Source of the DNA: JAEWWD01 sp964440115
Lineage (GTDB): Bacteria; Bacillota; Clostridia; Christensenellales; CAG-138
Length of the DNA stretch: 64,000 nt
NCBI GenBank assembly: GCA_964440115.1
Contig: CAYTPV010000005.1
Coordinates: 1-64,000, forward strand
Direction of reading: 5' to 3'
Below the pieces are notes generated by a model that had not been told where the DNA came from, made no database searches, and worked only from the letters and a program-made list of their open reading frames with translations. The position numbers and the translations under genes were made by a program. Shown piece after piece: positions 43,025 to 52,124 of this stretch. Position 1 is the stretch's first letter. Every line of letters begins with the position of its first letter.

Positions 43025-43858
43025 ATGAGCAGCGTTGAAATATTCTACCTGTCCGGCACCGGCAATTCTCTGCATGTTGCAAAGGAACTGCAAAAACGAT
43101 TTCCCGAGTCCGTTTTATCGCCTATTGCAGGTAAAATCAACAGTGGGACCCCAAAAACAAACGCAGAAGCCGTTGGCTTTGTATTCCCTGTTCATTACTT
43201 AACCTTGCCCAGAATTGTGATCGACTTCATCACAAAGCTGGATCTGAGCGCTGCCCAATACATTTTTGCGATAGGCACACGGAGTGGAACGCCCAGCAAC
43301 GCATTTGGGGACATGGATAAGCTGCTCAAGAGAAAGGGGAAAAAGCTGGATGCCGCGTTTTTGCTGAACATGGGCGAAAACGATATGAAGTTTAAAGGCT
43401 ACGTGACCCCAACGCCCGAAAAAATCGCCGAACTGGAAAGCGCGGTTCTTGATAAGCTCGGCACAATAGAAATAGTGATCAGAAACAGGGAACCGAGCAG
43501 GGAAGAGGATACAGAAATTCTTCACCCGTTCAGCCCAGCTCTGGTCAAGGTCATGTCCGCACTTTCACCGCTCATAAACAAGAAGGAGCGCACGGAATTC
43601 TTCAGCGACGAAAAATGCACCGGCTGCGGCACCTGCGCCAAGGTGTGTCTGGCGAACAAAATCAAAATGGCAGATAACAAGCCGGTATGGCGGAAGGAAA
43701 TTCCTTGTTACGCATGTTTTGCATGCATCAATTATTGCCCCGTGCAGGCCGTGCAGATCAAATCGACGCCCGCGCTCAAATCCTATACCAGCGTACAGGG
43801 CAGGTATCATCATCCGGCTGTAACCGCCAATGAGATTGCGGAGCAGAAGCTGAAATGA
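43025..43858 (+). CDS. EFR1-family flavodoxin-ferredoxin protein
   Basis: Protein of 277 residues. A flavodoxin-like domain at the start (YLSGTGNSLHVAKEL) is followed by two 4Fe-4S motifs near the C-terminus (CTGCGTCAKVC and CYACFACINYCP). EFR1 proteins carry out low-potential electron transfer in anaerobes; the partner is unknown. AAGGGGAGTGG lies upstream of the ATG. Confidence 0.85.
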   Translation: MSSVEIFYLSGTGNSLHVAKELQKRFPESVLSPIAGKINSGTPKTNAEAVGFVFPVHYLTLPRIVIDFITKLDLSAAQYIFAIGTRSGTPSNAFGDMDKLLKRKGKKLDAAFLLNMGENDMKFKGYVTPTPEKIAELESAVLDKLGTIEIVIRNREPSREEDTEILHPFSPALVKVMSALSPLINKKERTEFFSDEKCTGCGTCAKVCLANKIKMADNKPVWRKEIPCYACFACINYCPVQAVQIKSTPALKSYTSVQGRYHHPAVTANEIAEQKLK

Positions 43859-43931
43859 ACCGGACTAATATTCTGGTGAGGACGGAGGATTGCGAATGAT
43901 ACTCTCAGGCAAGGAATTTTGAATAAGCATT

Positions 43932-43985
43932 TATTCTCATAATCCCTATTACCTGTATCCCGCTTGTTCGTGGGTTATTGCCGAC
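43932..43985 (+). repeat. Direct repeat, copy 1 (upstream of the kinase)
   Basis: TATTCTCATAATCCCTATT then ACCTGTATCCCGC and a GTGGGTTATTGC end. It matches 44522-44578 (TATTCTCATAACCACTCTC, ACCTGTACCCCCGC, GTGGTATACTGC) with scattered changes. The -10 TATACT and LexA-like box of copy 2 are absent here. Confidence 0.7.
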
Positions 43986-43998
43986 AGGAGAAATCACT

Positions 43999-44505
43999 GT
44001 GAAAAGCCTGATTATGATCAACGGAACGATGGGCGTTGGAAAAAGCGAAACAAGCAGGGAGCTGCAAAAAATCCTGACTCATAGCGTGTTTCTAGATGGC
44101 GATTGGTGCTGGTATATGCGGCCATTTGTAGTCACGGACGAAACGAAGGGAATGGTGATGGATAACATTGCTCACCTGCTAAACAGTTTTATTGGATGCT
44201 CCGCAATCGAGAACATTATATTCTGTTGGGTGATGCATGAGCAAAGCATTCTGGACGAGGTGTTATCAAGGCTGAACACCTCGGAATGTCGGGTCAGCGT
44301 GTTTACATTGATCGCCGATGAGGCGCAATTAAAAAAAAGAATTGCCAACGACATTACGGATGGAATTCGGATGCCCGACTCCACTGAGCGGAGCATTGAA
44401 CGGATGGCCGGATATCAGGATATGAATACAGAAAAAATTGACGTCAGCAATATTTCCGCAAAGCAGGCCGCGCAGATCATCAAAGACAAGTTATTAGAAC
44501 AATAA
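43999..44505 (+). CDS. Small P-loop nucleotide kinase-like protein
   Basis: Protein of 168 residues with Walker A GTMGVGKSE at the start and an SFFTL-like arginine region later (QLKKRIANDI). It resembles shikimate/adenylate-kinase-like AAA_33 proteins; the substrate is unknown. GTG start follows ACAGGAG by 8 nt. The gene sits between two diverged copies of a ~55-nt sequence, so it was probably inserted or duplicated in place. Confidence 0.7.
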   Translation: MKSLIMINGTMGVGKSETSRELQKILTHSVFLDGDWCWYMRPFVVTDETKGMVMDNIAHLLNSFIGCSAIENIIFCWVMHEQSILDEVLSRLNTSECRVSVFTLIADEAQLKKRIANDITDGIRMPDSTERSIERMAGYQDMNTEKIDVSNISAKQAAQIIKDKLLEQ

Positions 44506-44521
44506 CATCTTTATGGTCCCC

Positions 44522-44578
44522 TATTCTCATAACCACTCTCACCTGTACCCCCGCCCATTTCGTGGTATACTGCTAACA
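44522..44578 (+). repeat. Direct repeat, copy 2 (contains the head-operon promoter)
   Basis: Second copy of the repeat seen at 43932-43985, about 590 nt away. It carries the TATACT promoter element used for the following phage operon. Confidence 0.7.
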
Positions 44579-44594
44579 TAAAAACATTTGTTCG
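44543..44594 (+). promoter_or_regulatory. Promoter with LexA-like box before the head operon
   Basis: CTGTAC, 17 nt, TATACT (44566-44571), then nine nt to AAAACATTTGTTCG (44581-44594). The right half GTTCG is a perfect LexA half site and the left half has two mismatches. TATACTGC and the 9-nt gap are identical to the ArpU-like gene's promoter. Confidence 0.62.
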
Positions 44595-44603
44595 AATGCA
44601 ACG

Positions 44604-44629
44604 AGGCCCGCAGTCATGCGGGCCTTTTG
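44604..44629 (+). terminator. Terminator between the promoter and the portal gene
   Basis: AGGCCCGCA, loop GTCA, TGCGGGCCT then TTTT. It lies only ~10 nt past the LexA-like box, so transcripts from that promoter would stop here unless antitermination occurs. It could instead serve the kinase gene. Confidence 0.8.
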
Positions 44630-44689
44630 TCTGCGGAAAAATCACAGGAATTGACTACCGCTGGTGGTACTCATCTTAAGCCCTCCCGC

Positions 44690-44780
44690 AAACGCCCTTG
44701 CAAAGGGCGTTTGCATGGATGGGTTCCCAAAGGGCAGTTGCCCTTTGGTGGGGTGCAGGGGTGAAACCCCTGCGAATACT
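44690..44780 (-). repeat. Family C triple-hairpin element, copy 8
   Basis: GCAAACGCCCTTGCAAAGGGCGTTTGC read in segments, CCAAAGGGCAGTTGCCCTTTGG and GCAGGGGTGAAACCCCTGC, with the linkers ATGGGTTC and TGGGGT. It lies just before the portal gene. Confidence 0.7.
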
Positions 44781-44833
44781 TCGTAGACAATACGCCTCTT
44801 TGCATTCGACAAATCACGGAAAGGAGTGGGCAA

Positions 44834-46522
44834 ATGACACAAACGGAAGCCCAAACGGTGCTGCGCGCGCGCGCGTACGCGCTGTTTGAGGAATTCCGCT
44901 CTGCGTACGCCGGCGAGTGGCGGCGGTTGGAGCACGCGGAGCGCATGTACTGCGGCGACCACTGGCATGAAATCCCCGAAGGCGACCCTAACGAACCCCG
45001 GCCCAGCACCCCCATCATACAGAGCACGGTGGAAAACATCGCTGCCGACTTGATGGATTCGCTGCCCGAAGCGCTGATTTCCCCCGAATCCCCCGATGAC
45101 GTCGAGGCCGCCCGCGTGGTGGAAGCGCTGATCCGCCAGAACCACGACGCGGCATCCTACGAGCGCGAATACCGCAGGCTCGCGCATGATCTTCTGGTCG
45201 GCGGCTACATGGTGCAGGAGGTGGGCTATGATCCCGCGCTCAACAACGGACTGGGCGGCGCGTTTATCCGCCACGCGGACAACCGCGGCGTACTGTTCGA
45301 CCCGCTGTGTACGGATCTGCAGGATGGCCGGGCCGTGTTCAAGTTCGCCGTACGCACGCGCGAATGGCTGAGCGCGCGCTTCCCCGCCTATACGGGAGAA
45401 TCAGACGGCTACGCAAGCCAGGCCGCCGTAGAAGACTTGCTGCTGACCGCCGACCGCACCAAGACAGCACTGCTCATCGAATACTGGTGGCGCGAGTACG
45501 ACGAAAAGGAAAACCGCACGCGCGTGCACATGGCACAGCTTGCGGGCGGCAAAGTGCTGGCGGATAGCCGTGATACAAAGCCGCAGGGCTATTTCGCGCA
45601 CGGTCAATATCCGTTCCTTGTCACGCCGCTGTTCACGCGCAAAGGCAGTCCCCTTGGCTACGGCATTGTGGATCTGTTCGCCGCGCAACAGCAGTTCGCC
45701 GACAAGCTGGATCAGATCGTGCTCAAAAACGCGCTCATGGCCTCGCGCAACAAACTGCTCGTCACCAGTGCAAGCGGCTTCGACGCGGACGATTTGCGGG
45801 ATTGGTCCAAGCAGGTGCACACGGGCGAGTCGTTAAACGGCGTGAGCTGGTTTGCTACGCCGCCGCTGCCCGCCTATATCATTCAGTACATCCGCCTGCT
45901 GCAGGAAAGCATCAAAGAAGAAAGCGGCGCGAACGATTTCTCACGCGGCAGCGCGGCGGGCGGCATCACCGCCGCATCCGCCATCACAGCCATGCAGGAA
46001 ATGAGCTCCAAGCGCTCGCGCATGGCCACGCGGCAGATGCACGAGGCGTACCGTGACGCCGTCCGCATGGAGATCGAGGTGGAGCGCGAGTTCAATCTGC
46101 TGCCGCGCACCGTCACCATCGTGGTGGATGGCGAAGAGCGCCGCGCCACATTCGACGGGCGCATGCTGGAAAAGCCGCTGCCGGATGGACGCAGCTTGCC
46201 CGTGGAATTCGCCATCTCCATCAAGGTGCAGAAACAGAACCGGTGGAGCGTCATCAGCCAGAACGAGCTGATACTGCAGATGCTGCGCCTTGGCGTGCTG
46301 CAGCCCGATCAGGCTGTGGAACTCATGCACTTTGAGGGCAAGGAACTCGTGCTGCGGCAGGCAAGGCGGAACGCGCAAAACAAAGAGTCCGAGTCGACAG
46401 GCGGCACGCCCGCAGGTGCGGCCCCCAGGGCGACTGGTGCGCCTGCGGCAGATGCAAGTCCGGGCGGTTCCAATATGCTCAAAAACCTGTTCCGGCGCAA
46501 TGCGGGCGCAAAGCGATCTTAG
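44834..46522 (+). CDS. Podovirus-type portal protein (head-tail connector)
   Basis: Protein of 562 residues. It has the portal pattern of N4/P22-like podoviruses: an early YCGDHWHEIPEG segment, VENIAADLMDSLPEALISPE, PLGYGIVDLFAAQQQFADKLDQI and a long helical C-terminus. The C-terminal 60 residues are Ala/Gly/Thr-rich. In a virion twelve copies form the ring through which DNA is packaged and ejected. AAAGGAGTGGGCAA precedes the ATG. It starts an operon of structural genes on the plus strand. No terminase gene lies before it, which is where one would be expected. Confidence 0.82.
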   Translation: MTQTEAQTVLRARAYALFEEFRSAYAGEWRRLEHAERMYCGDHWHEIPEGDPNEPRPSTPIIQSTVENIAADLMDSLPEALISPESPDDVEAARVVEALIRQNHDAASYEREYRRLAHDLLVGGYMVQEVGYDPALNNGLGGAFIRHADNRGVLFDPLCTDLQDGRAVFKFAVRTREWLSARFPAYTGESDGYASQAAVEDLLLTADRTKTALLIEYWWREYDEKENRTRVHMAQLAGGKVLADSRDTKPQGYFAHGQYPFLVTPLFTRKGSPLGYGIVDLFAAQQQFADKLDQIVLKNALMASRNKLLVTSASGFDADDLRDWSKQVHTGESLNGVSWFATPPLPAYIIQYIRLLQESIKEESGANDFSRGSAAGGITAASAITAMQEMSSKRSRMATRQMHEAYRDAVRMEIEVEREFNLLPRTVTIVVDGEERRATFDGRMLEKPLPDGRSLPVEFAISIKVQKQNRWSVISQNELILQMLRLGVLQPDQAVELMHFEGKELVLRQARRNAQNKESESTGGTPAGAAPRATGAPAADASPGGSNMLKNLFRRNAGAKRS

Positions 46523-46551
46523 CCCCAAAGCGATGATAGGAGGAAACATTT

Positions 46552-47181
46552 ATGAACCGTAAGCCCCTTTCGTTCCCGGCGGCCTCGCCCGCGGGCAATC
46601 TGCCCGCGGGCGTTGTGCCTGCCGGGGTCTTACCTGCTGCGGCGTTTGAATACGCGCCGCAGACGGTACCCGATCAGCAGCAGATGCAGCAGCAGTTCAT
46701 GCAGCAGATGCTTGCCCGGCAGCAGCAGGCCGCGCAGCAACAGCAGTTGCCCGCACAGCAGCCCGCCATGCAGGCTCCGCCCGCCATGGCGGGGATGCAG
46801 AACGCACAATCCGGCGCGCCCGATGCGCAGAGCATCAAGCGGGAGCTCAACGATCTGATGCGCAACAATTTTTTGCCGCCGGGGTTTGATCTTGTCGCCG
46901 CTGCGCAGGACCCGGCGTTCGTGCGGCTGACGATGGAGATGCCCGCCTATGCTGCCGTACGCGTGTACCACGCGGAACAGCGTGCGCAGAACGCCGAGCG
47001 GCAGGCCATGCAGAACGTCATGCAGCGGCTGCTTGCCCGCGAAAGCCTGCCCCGTGCCGCTCGCGCGGATACCGCCGCAATCGCGTCGCGGGATTACCTT
47101 TCCATGTCCCCCGAGGAGTTCGCGCGTGTGGAGCGCGAGTTCCGCGATAAAGCGCGCCGCGGCATTAAGGTGAAGCTGTAG
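46552..47181 (+). CDS. Putative capsid scaffolding protein
   Basis: Protein of 209 residues. The middle is strongly Q-rich (QQQMQQQFMQQMLARQQQAAQ). Charged helical segments follow (DAQSIKRELNDLMRNNF and SPEEFARVEREFRDKARRG). Low complexity, helical content and position between portal and capsid fit a scaffold. AGGAGGAAACATTT precedes the ATG. Function is inferred from order. Confidence 0.65.
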   Translation: MNRKPLSFPAASPAGNLPAGVVPAGVLPAAAFEYAPQTVPDQQQMQQQFMQQMLARQQQAAQQQQLPAQQPAMQAPPAMAGMQNAQSGAPDAQSIKRELNDLMRNNFLPPGFDLVAAAQDPAFVRLTMEMPAYAAVRVYHAEQRAQNAERQAMQNVMQRLLARESLPRAARADTAAIASRDYLSMSPEEFARVEREFRDKARRGIKVKL

Positions 47182-47187
47182 GGGGAG

Positions 47188-47385
47188 GAGGTTATGGGGG
47201 CGCTGCCCCCACGCCCCCGCTTAGGGGCGTCACGCCCCTAAGAACCCATTCTGCGAACACATTGTTCCAATGTGTTCGCAGGGAAGGTACATATCTATTT
47301 TCCCAAAGCGACGAAGTCGCTTTGATAATGGGTTCCAAGGGCCGTTACGGCCCTTGGTGGGGTGCAGGGGTGAAACCCCTGCAAA
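47188..47385. repeat. Family C elements, copy 9 (two facing units) inside the head operon
   Basis: Forward unit: GGGGGCGCTGCCCCC, CTTAGGGGCGTCACGCCCCTAAG, CGAACACATTGTTCCAATGTGTTCG in parts. Reverse unit: CAAAGCGACGAAGTCGCTTTG, CCAAGGGCCGTTACGGCCCTTGG, GCAGGGGTGAAACCCCTGC. They lie between scaffold and capsid genes, where a mobile phage would normally have almost no spacer. Confidence 0.75.
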
Positions 47386-47432
47386 GAGCCCCTCAATAAC
47401 AAGTTACATCAACAATACAAGGAGGAAAACAA

Positions 47433-48665
<1,233 letters not shown>

Positions 48666-48667
48666 TA

Positions 48668-48760
48668 CGATGGAGGCTCTGCCTCCAAACCACCGCTTAG
48701 GGCCGTAACGGCCCTAAGAACCCATTATCGGAACCGCCCTATTCTAGGGCGGTTCCGGAG
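48668..48760 (+). repeat. Family C triple-hairpin element, copy 10, inside the head operon
   Basis: GGAGGCTCTGCCTCC, CTTAGGGCCGTAACGGCCCTAAG and GGAACCGCCCTATTCTAGGGCGGTTCC in parts, with the linkers AAACCACCG and AACCCATT. Confidence 0.75.
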
Positions 48761-48873
48761 GATATATTCAATGAGCGGCAGGTAGAGAGCATCAAATAAT
48801 GCGGCTCAATAAAAAAAACTAAGCGAATCAGCCTAAATCGACTCGGGTAGTTTACGGGTAATACCCGAACCCC

Positions 48874-48953
48874 AGGGGGAGCGGGGGGCGAAGCCCTCCC
48901 GCTTTTTAATAATAAAATAATTCGTCGCCGCCGCAGGCGGCGATACCTTAAGT
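48874..48953 (+). repeat. Family B intergenic element, copy 8, inside the head operon
   Basis: CAGGGGGAGCGGGGGGCGAAG, CCCTCCCGCTTTTTAATAAT, TCGTCGCCGCC...GGCGGCGATACC. The segment from 48666 to 48965 contains only family C and B elements and no gene. Confidence 0.75.
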
Positions 48954-48965
48954 GAGGAGGATAAC

Positions 48966-49241
48966 ATGGACTACTTAACCGAACAGCAAATCGATCAGCT
49001 TGCGAGCGACACAGGCACGGCGCTGCGCGCGGAGCCCCGTGTGCGCCTGACCATATCCACGGATAACCTGGGCGCGTACTGGGAGGGCGGCATCAACGGC
49101 CACTTCTTCCGCATCAAAACGGGTGTGGAAGTTGAGCTCCCTATGAGCCTGTGCCTGCTCATCGCGCAAAGCGCGCGCGTGCGCATGGAAGCGGAAAAAA
49201 CAGTCAGCGCCTATCGCGGGCGCGGGAAACGGGTGGGATAA
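48966..49241 (+). CDS. Small phage head/adaptor-associated protein
   Basis: Protein of 91 residues, starting MDYLTEQQIDQLASDTG and containing YWEGGINGHFFRIKTGVEVELP. No family is recognised. Its place between capsid and adaptor genes suggests a head-completion or decoration role. AGTGAGGAGGATAAC precedes the ATG; it abuts the next gene by one nucleotide. Confidence 0.6.
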   Translation: MDYLTEQQIDQLASDTGTALRAEPRVRLTISTDNLGAYWEGGINGHFFRIKTGVEVELPMSLCLLIAQSARVRMEAEKTVSAYRGRGKRVG

Positions 49242-49242
49242 T

Positions 49243-49785
49243 ATGACGCTCAACGATATTATCGTATCCGCGCTAGCCCAGCTCGACCGCGGCCACGACA
49301 GCCAGACGGTCGATACATGGCGCGATAAGCTGACCCGATACGCCAACGAGGCGGTCACGGATCTCGCCACCATCCTGCAGCTGCGGCGCACAGATACCCT
49401 GCAGGTAACGAACAACACGGCGGATATCGCGGCGCTGCCGCGCTGCTGCGTGAAGGTGCTCTACATCGCGCGCAACATGTCCCGCATTCCGTTTATCGCA
49501 GGATCGTCCAGCACGCAAATCCGCGTGCTGTGCGACGACGGGCCGGTGCAGCTTCACTATCGGTATTTGCCGGACGACATGACCTCCCCCACCGATATTC
49601 CAGAACTGCCCGCCTATTGCCACGGCCTCATCGTTACCTATGTGGTCGCGCGTGAGCGCGCAAGCGCCGATCCTTCCATGCAGCGCGGCGCAAACGTATA
49701 TTTCGGGCTGTACAACGCGAGCAAACGCGGCCTCAGGTCTTTGGTGGGGGAACCCGACCAGTATCAGTTCGTGAACAGGTGGTGA
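49243..49785 (+). CDS. Head-to-tail adaptor-like protein (gp11/tail tubular A type)
   Basis: Protein of 180 residues: helical N-terminus (DIIVSALAQLDRGHD, RYANEAVTDLATILQLRRTD) and a beta region (PVQLHYRYLPDDM). This layout fits podovirus adaptor proteins such as T7 gp11. It would join portal to nozzle. Similarity is by pattern, so the name is tentative. The next gene starts 5 nt beyond its stop. Confidence 0.6.
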   Translation: MTLNDIIVSALAQLDRGHDSQTVDTWRDKLTRYANEAVTDLATILQLRRTDTLQVTNNTADIAALPRCCVKVLYIARNMSRIPFIAGSSSTQIRVLCDDGPVQLHYRYLPDDMTSPTDIPELPAYCHGLIVTYVVARERASADPSMQRGANVYFGLYNASKRGLRSLVGEPDQYQFVNRW

Positions 49786-49790
49786 AACGC

Positions 49791-51263
49791 ATGTCCGTCG
49801 CCGAATACCGCATACCGGCGTTTTACGGCATAGACCAAAGCGCGCAGGAAGGCGCGATCGACGCGGGCTCCAGCCCGGACGCCTGCAACATAGATACCGA
49901 TAACGGCAGCTTAGCCGTCGCACGCGGGTTCGTAAAGCACGTAAACGCCAAGATTGATGGAACAAAGCCCATTCGCCGGCTGCTGATGTGGCAGCAGCTT
50001 GTGGGCGAGTTTTTTGTAGTTGTGGCGGGCAACGAAATATACGCGTTGGATACCAGGGCGGAAGCCCCGACTTGGACAAAGCTGTTCACGTATCCTGAAA
50101 CGGTAAAAGCGCTGCGCGTGGACGCGTGCGAGGCCATGATCGGAGATAAAGACTATCTCCTCATTGCCTGCGGCGAGCACCAGATACTCAAATGGAACGG
50201 TGAAGACGCAATGGCCGCCTTCGGAAGCGAGGCCAATGCGCAAAAATCGGTGAATTTCCTTGCCATGCACTACGGCCGCTTGTTTGCTGCGGGCGATCCG
50301 GCTAAACCGAGCTTATTGTATTACAGTCAGCTGCCGGGCAACGGCCGCACCATCGAAAGCTGGGCGGTGGATGAAGCAAGCGAGAACACGGGCGGCGGGT
50401 CGCTGGAAGTCGGCGAAACAAAGAACGATCCCATTGTTGGCCTTTGCGCGCTTTCCAATCAGCTACTCATATTCAAACGCAGATCCATTTACAGGCTGTT
50501 TGGCGACAGACCGTCAAACTTCCGTGTGCAGCGCGTACACGCGGAAGTGGAGCGCACACAGTTCTCTTCCATTGTGCGCCATGGCGACACGCCGTATTGG
50601 ATGACGGAGGGCGGGCTGTATTATTTCGATGGGCAGACGGCGCTCAAAAGCCGGTACGCGCGGCGCATCAGCACGTTTTTAAGCGGCGCTTCCTTCACCA
50701 ATTGCCGCGCGGCCAAAAAGGGCGACAAGCTCTATTTTACGGCGTATGAACCGGATTGCGACACGAACGGTGCGGGCGGCGCGCGCGTCTGCGACAATGC
50801 GCTGGTTGTGTACGACCTCGCGCGGCAGACTTACATGGTGCGGCGGGGATTTGAAGTGAGCGACCTGTGCGCGCGCGAAGGGGTGCTCTATTTCATGAAT
50901 AAGGAGCGCATGATTTACCGCTTTGATGAAGGCGTGGATTACGACGGTACGCCCATTGAAGCCTATTGGCGCACGCCGCTGACGGATCTGAACAGCAAGC
51001 CGGGCATCAAATGTCTGCAGGAACTGTACCTGCGCGGCACATCGGACGGCGAAGGCGCGGTGCTGCTGCTGGATGCGCGAATAGGACGCAACATGCACAG
51101 CTACCGCTGCCTCATGCCCGAGCGCGAGGAGGATGTGCTTGAGATCCCGCTCAAAAACGAGGGACGCACGTTCTCGCTCCGCTTTTCCAACGAAGCGGGC
51201 TCGCGCTTTACCATATTCGGCGGTCTGCAGCTGCTGTTTGAACACCGGCTGCGCGCGACCTGA
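49791..51263 (+). CDS. Tail nozzle / stabilisation beta-propeller protein
   Basis: Protein of 490 residues rich in beta strands, with repeated short WD/propeller-like units (FFVVVAGNEIYALDTRA, LLIACGEHQILKWNGEDA, LLIFKRRSIYRLFGDRPS, LYFMNKERMIYRFDEGVD). P22 gp10-type and tail tubular B proteins have this shape and close the short tail. The start is set by AGGTGG 8 nt before the ATG; two GTG codons lie a little upstream. No internal stops. Confidence 0.68.
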   Translation: MSVAEYRIPAFYGIDQSAQEGAIDAGSSPDACNIDTDNGSLAVARGFVKHVNAKIDGTKPIRRLLMWQQLVGEFFVVVAGNEIYALDTRAEAPTWTKLFTYPETVKALRVDACEAMIGDKDYLLIACGEHQILKWNGEDAMAAFGSEANAQKSVNFLAMHYGRLFAAGDPAKPSLLYYSQLPGNGRTIESWAVDEASENTGGGSLEVGETKNDPIVGLCALSNQLLIFKRRSIYRLFGDRPSNFRVQRVHAEVERTQFSSIVRHGDTPYWMTEGGLYYFDGQTALKSRYARRISTFLSGASFTNCRAAKKGDKLYFTAYEPDCDTNGAGGARVCDNALVVYDLARQTYMVRRGFEVSDLCAREGVLYFMNKERMIYRFDEGVDYDGTPIEAYWRTPLTDLNSKPGIKCLQELYLRGTSDGEGAVLLLDARIGRNMHSYRCLMPEREEDVLEIPLKNEGRTFSLRFSNEAGSRFTIFGGLQLLFEHRLRAT

Positions 51264-51282
51264 TAAAGCAAAGGAGGCTTTT

Positions 51283-51474
51283 ATGGCATATACACCCACG
51301 GGCGTGCAGTCGCTGTTCCCCGTGCTGCTGCCGCGGCAGTCTGAAAGGCGCGAGGCAAGCGTGGAGGAATACGAAACGCAGATCGCTCAGAACGAAAGCA
51401 ATCTCAACCAGAATTTTTCCATACTGTTCGATAAGCTGCTGGAGATGGAAGATCAGCTCCGGCAAATCACCTAA
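51283..51474 (+). CDS. Small coiled-coil phage protein
   Basis: Protein of 63 residues: a short proline-containing N-terminus (YTPTGVQSLFPVLLPRQ) and a C-terminal coiled coil (YETQIAQNESNLNQNF and LFDKLLEMEDQLRQI). It may be a tail or ejection-complex linker. AAGGAGGCTTTT precedes the ATG. No family is recognised. Confidence 0.6.
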   Translation: MAYTPTGVQSLFPVLLPRQSERREASVEEYETQIAQNESNLNQNFSILFDKLLEMEDQLRQIT

Positions 51475-51488
51475 AGAGGAGGATTCCT

Positions 51489-52124
51489 ATGGCGGTACAA
51501 AAAGACTACTCGGTGGACGGTCTTTCCAAAGCGCAGATCAAAGAACTGCAGCATGCTATCGGCACAGAAGCAGACGGTCTGTGGGGAAGGAAAAGCCAGA
51601 CGGCACTCGACGCTGCCTATGGCAAAAACGCCGATCCTTACGCTGTGTATACCAATTCGAATAGATCGGGCGGGTCGGCGAAGACGCATCAGAGCGGGTA
51701 CACCGGAACCGTCGTGAAAGGCAAGGACGGGCATTCCTATACGGAATACGGCGCGCTGCTGCGTGAAGACGGATTCTTTTACCCCGCGGGCGCGAAAATC
51801 AGCCCCAACGGCATGTACTATGATATCGGCAACGGCTGGCAGTTCGCCAAGCATGCGGTGGCGTTCGACGGCAGAGGCAGAGTGCTTGGCTATGTCCCCG
51901 GCGATATGACAGGTGCCGCGCCCGGTACGATCGTAAAGGGGTTTGAACGAACAGCTTTGCGAGGCAGCAACGCGGGCGGCTCTCATGCGGAAACGAACGA
52001 ACCCGATGCCGATGAAGAAGAATCCGAAGAGCCTTCGCTGTGGAGCAGCATTTTGACGAGCTGCTCGACCTCTACAACAAAGAGCGGTTCTCGGGCTATG
52101 GCATGTAAAAGGAGGATGTTATGA
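51489..52124 (+). CDS. Peptidoglycan-binding-like ejection protein, with a probable C-terminal frameshift
   Basis: Protein of 211 residues as read. Residues ~9-45 (VDGLSKAQIKELQHAIG and ADGLWGRKSQTALDAAYG) fit a PG_binding_1-type domain, suggesting it meets cell wall during DNA entry. Then a Y/G-rich globular part and an acidic tail (DADEEESEEP). Beyond ~52040 codon use in this frame turns poor, while the -1 frame reads VEQHFDELLDLYNKERFSGYGM with preferred codons, ending in TAA at 52106-52108 just before the next gene's Shine-Dalgarno. A one-base change or error near 52015-52040 is likely. GAGGAGGATTCCT precedes the ATG. Confidence 0.65.
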   Translation: MAVQKDYSVDGLSKAQIKELQHAIGTEADGLWGRKSQTALDAAYGKNADPYAVYTNSNRSGGSAKTHQSGYTGTVVKGKDGHSYTEYGALLREDGFFYPAGAKISPNGMYYDIGNGWQFAKHAVAFDGRGRVLGYVPGDMTGAAPGTIVKGFERTALRGSNAGGSHAETNEPDADEEESEEPSLWSSILTSCSTSTTKSGSRAMACKRRML

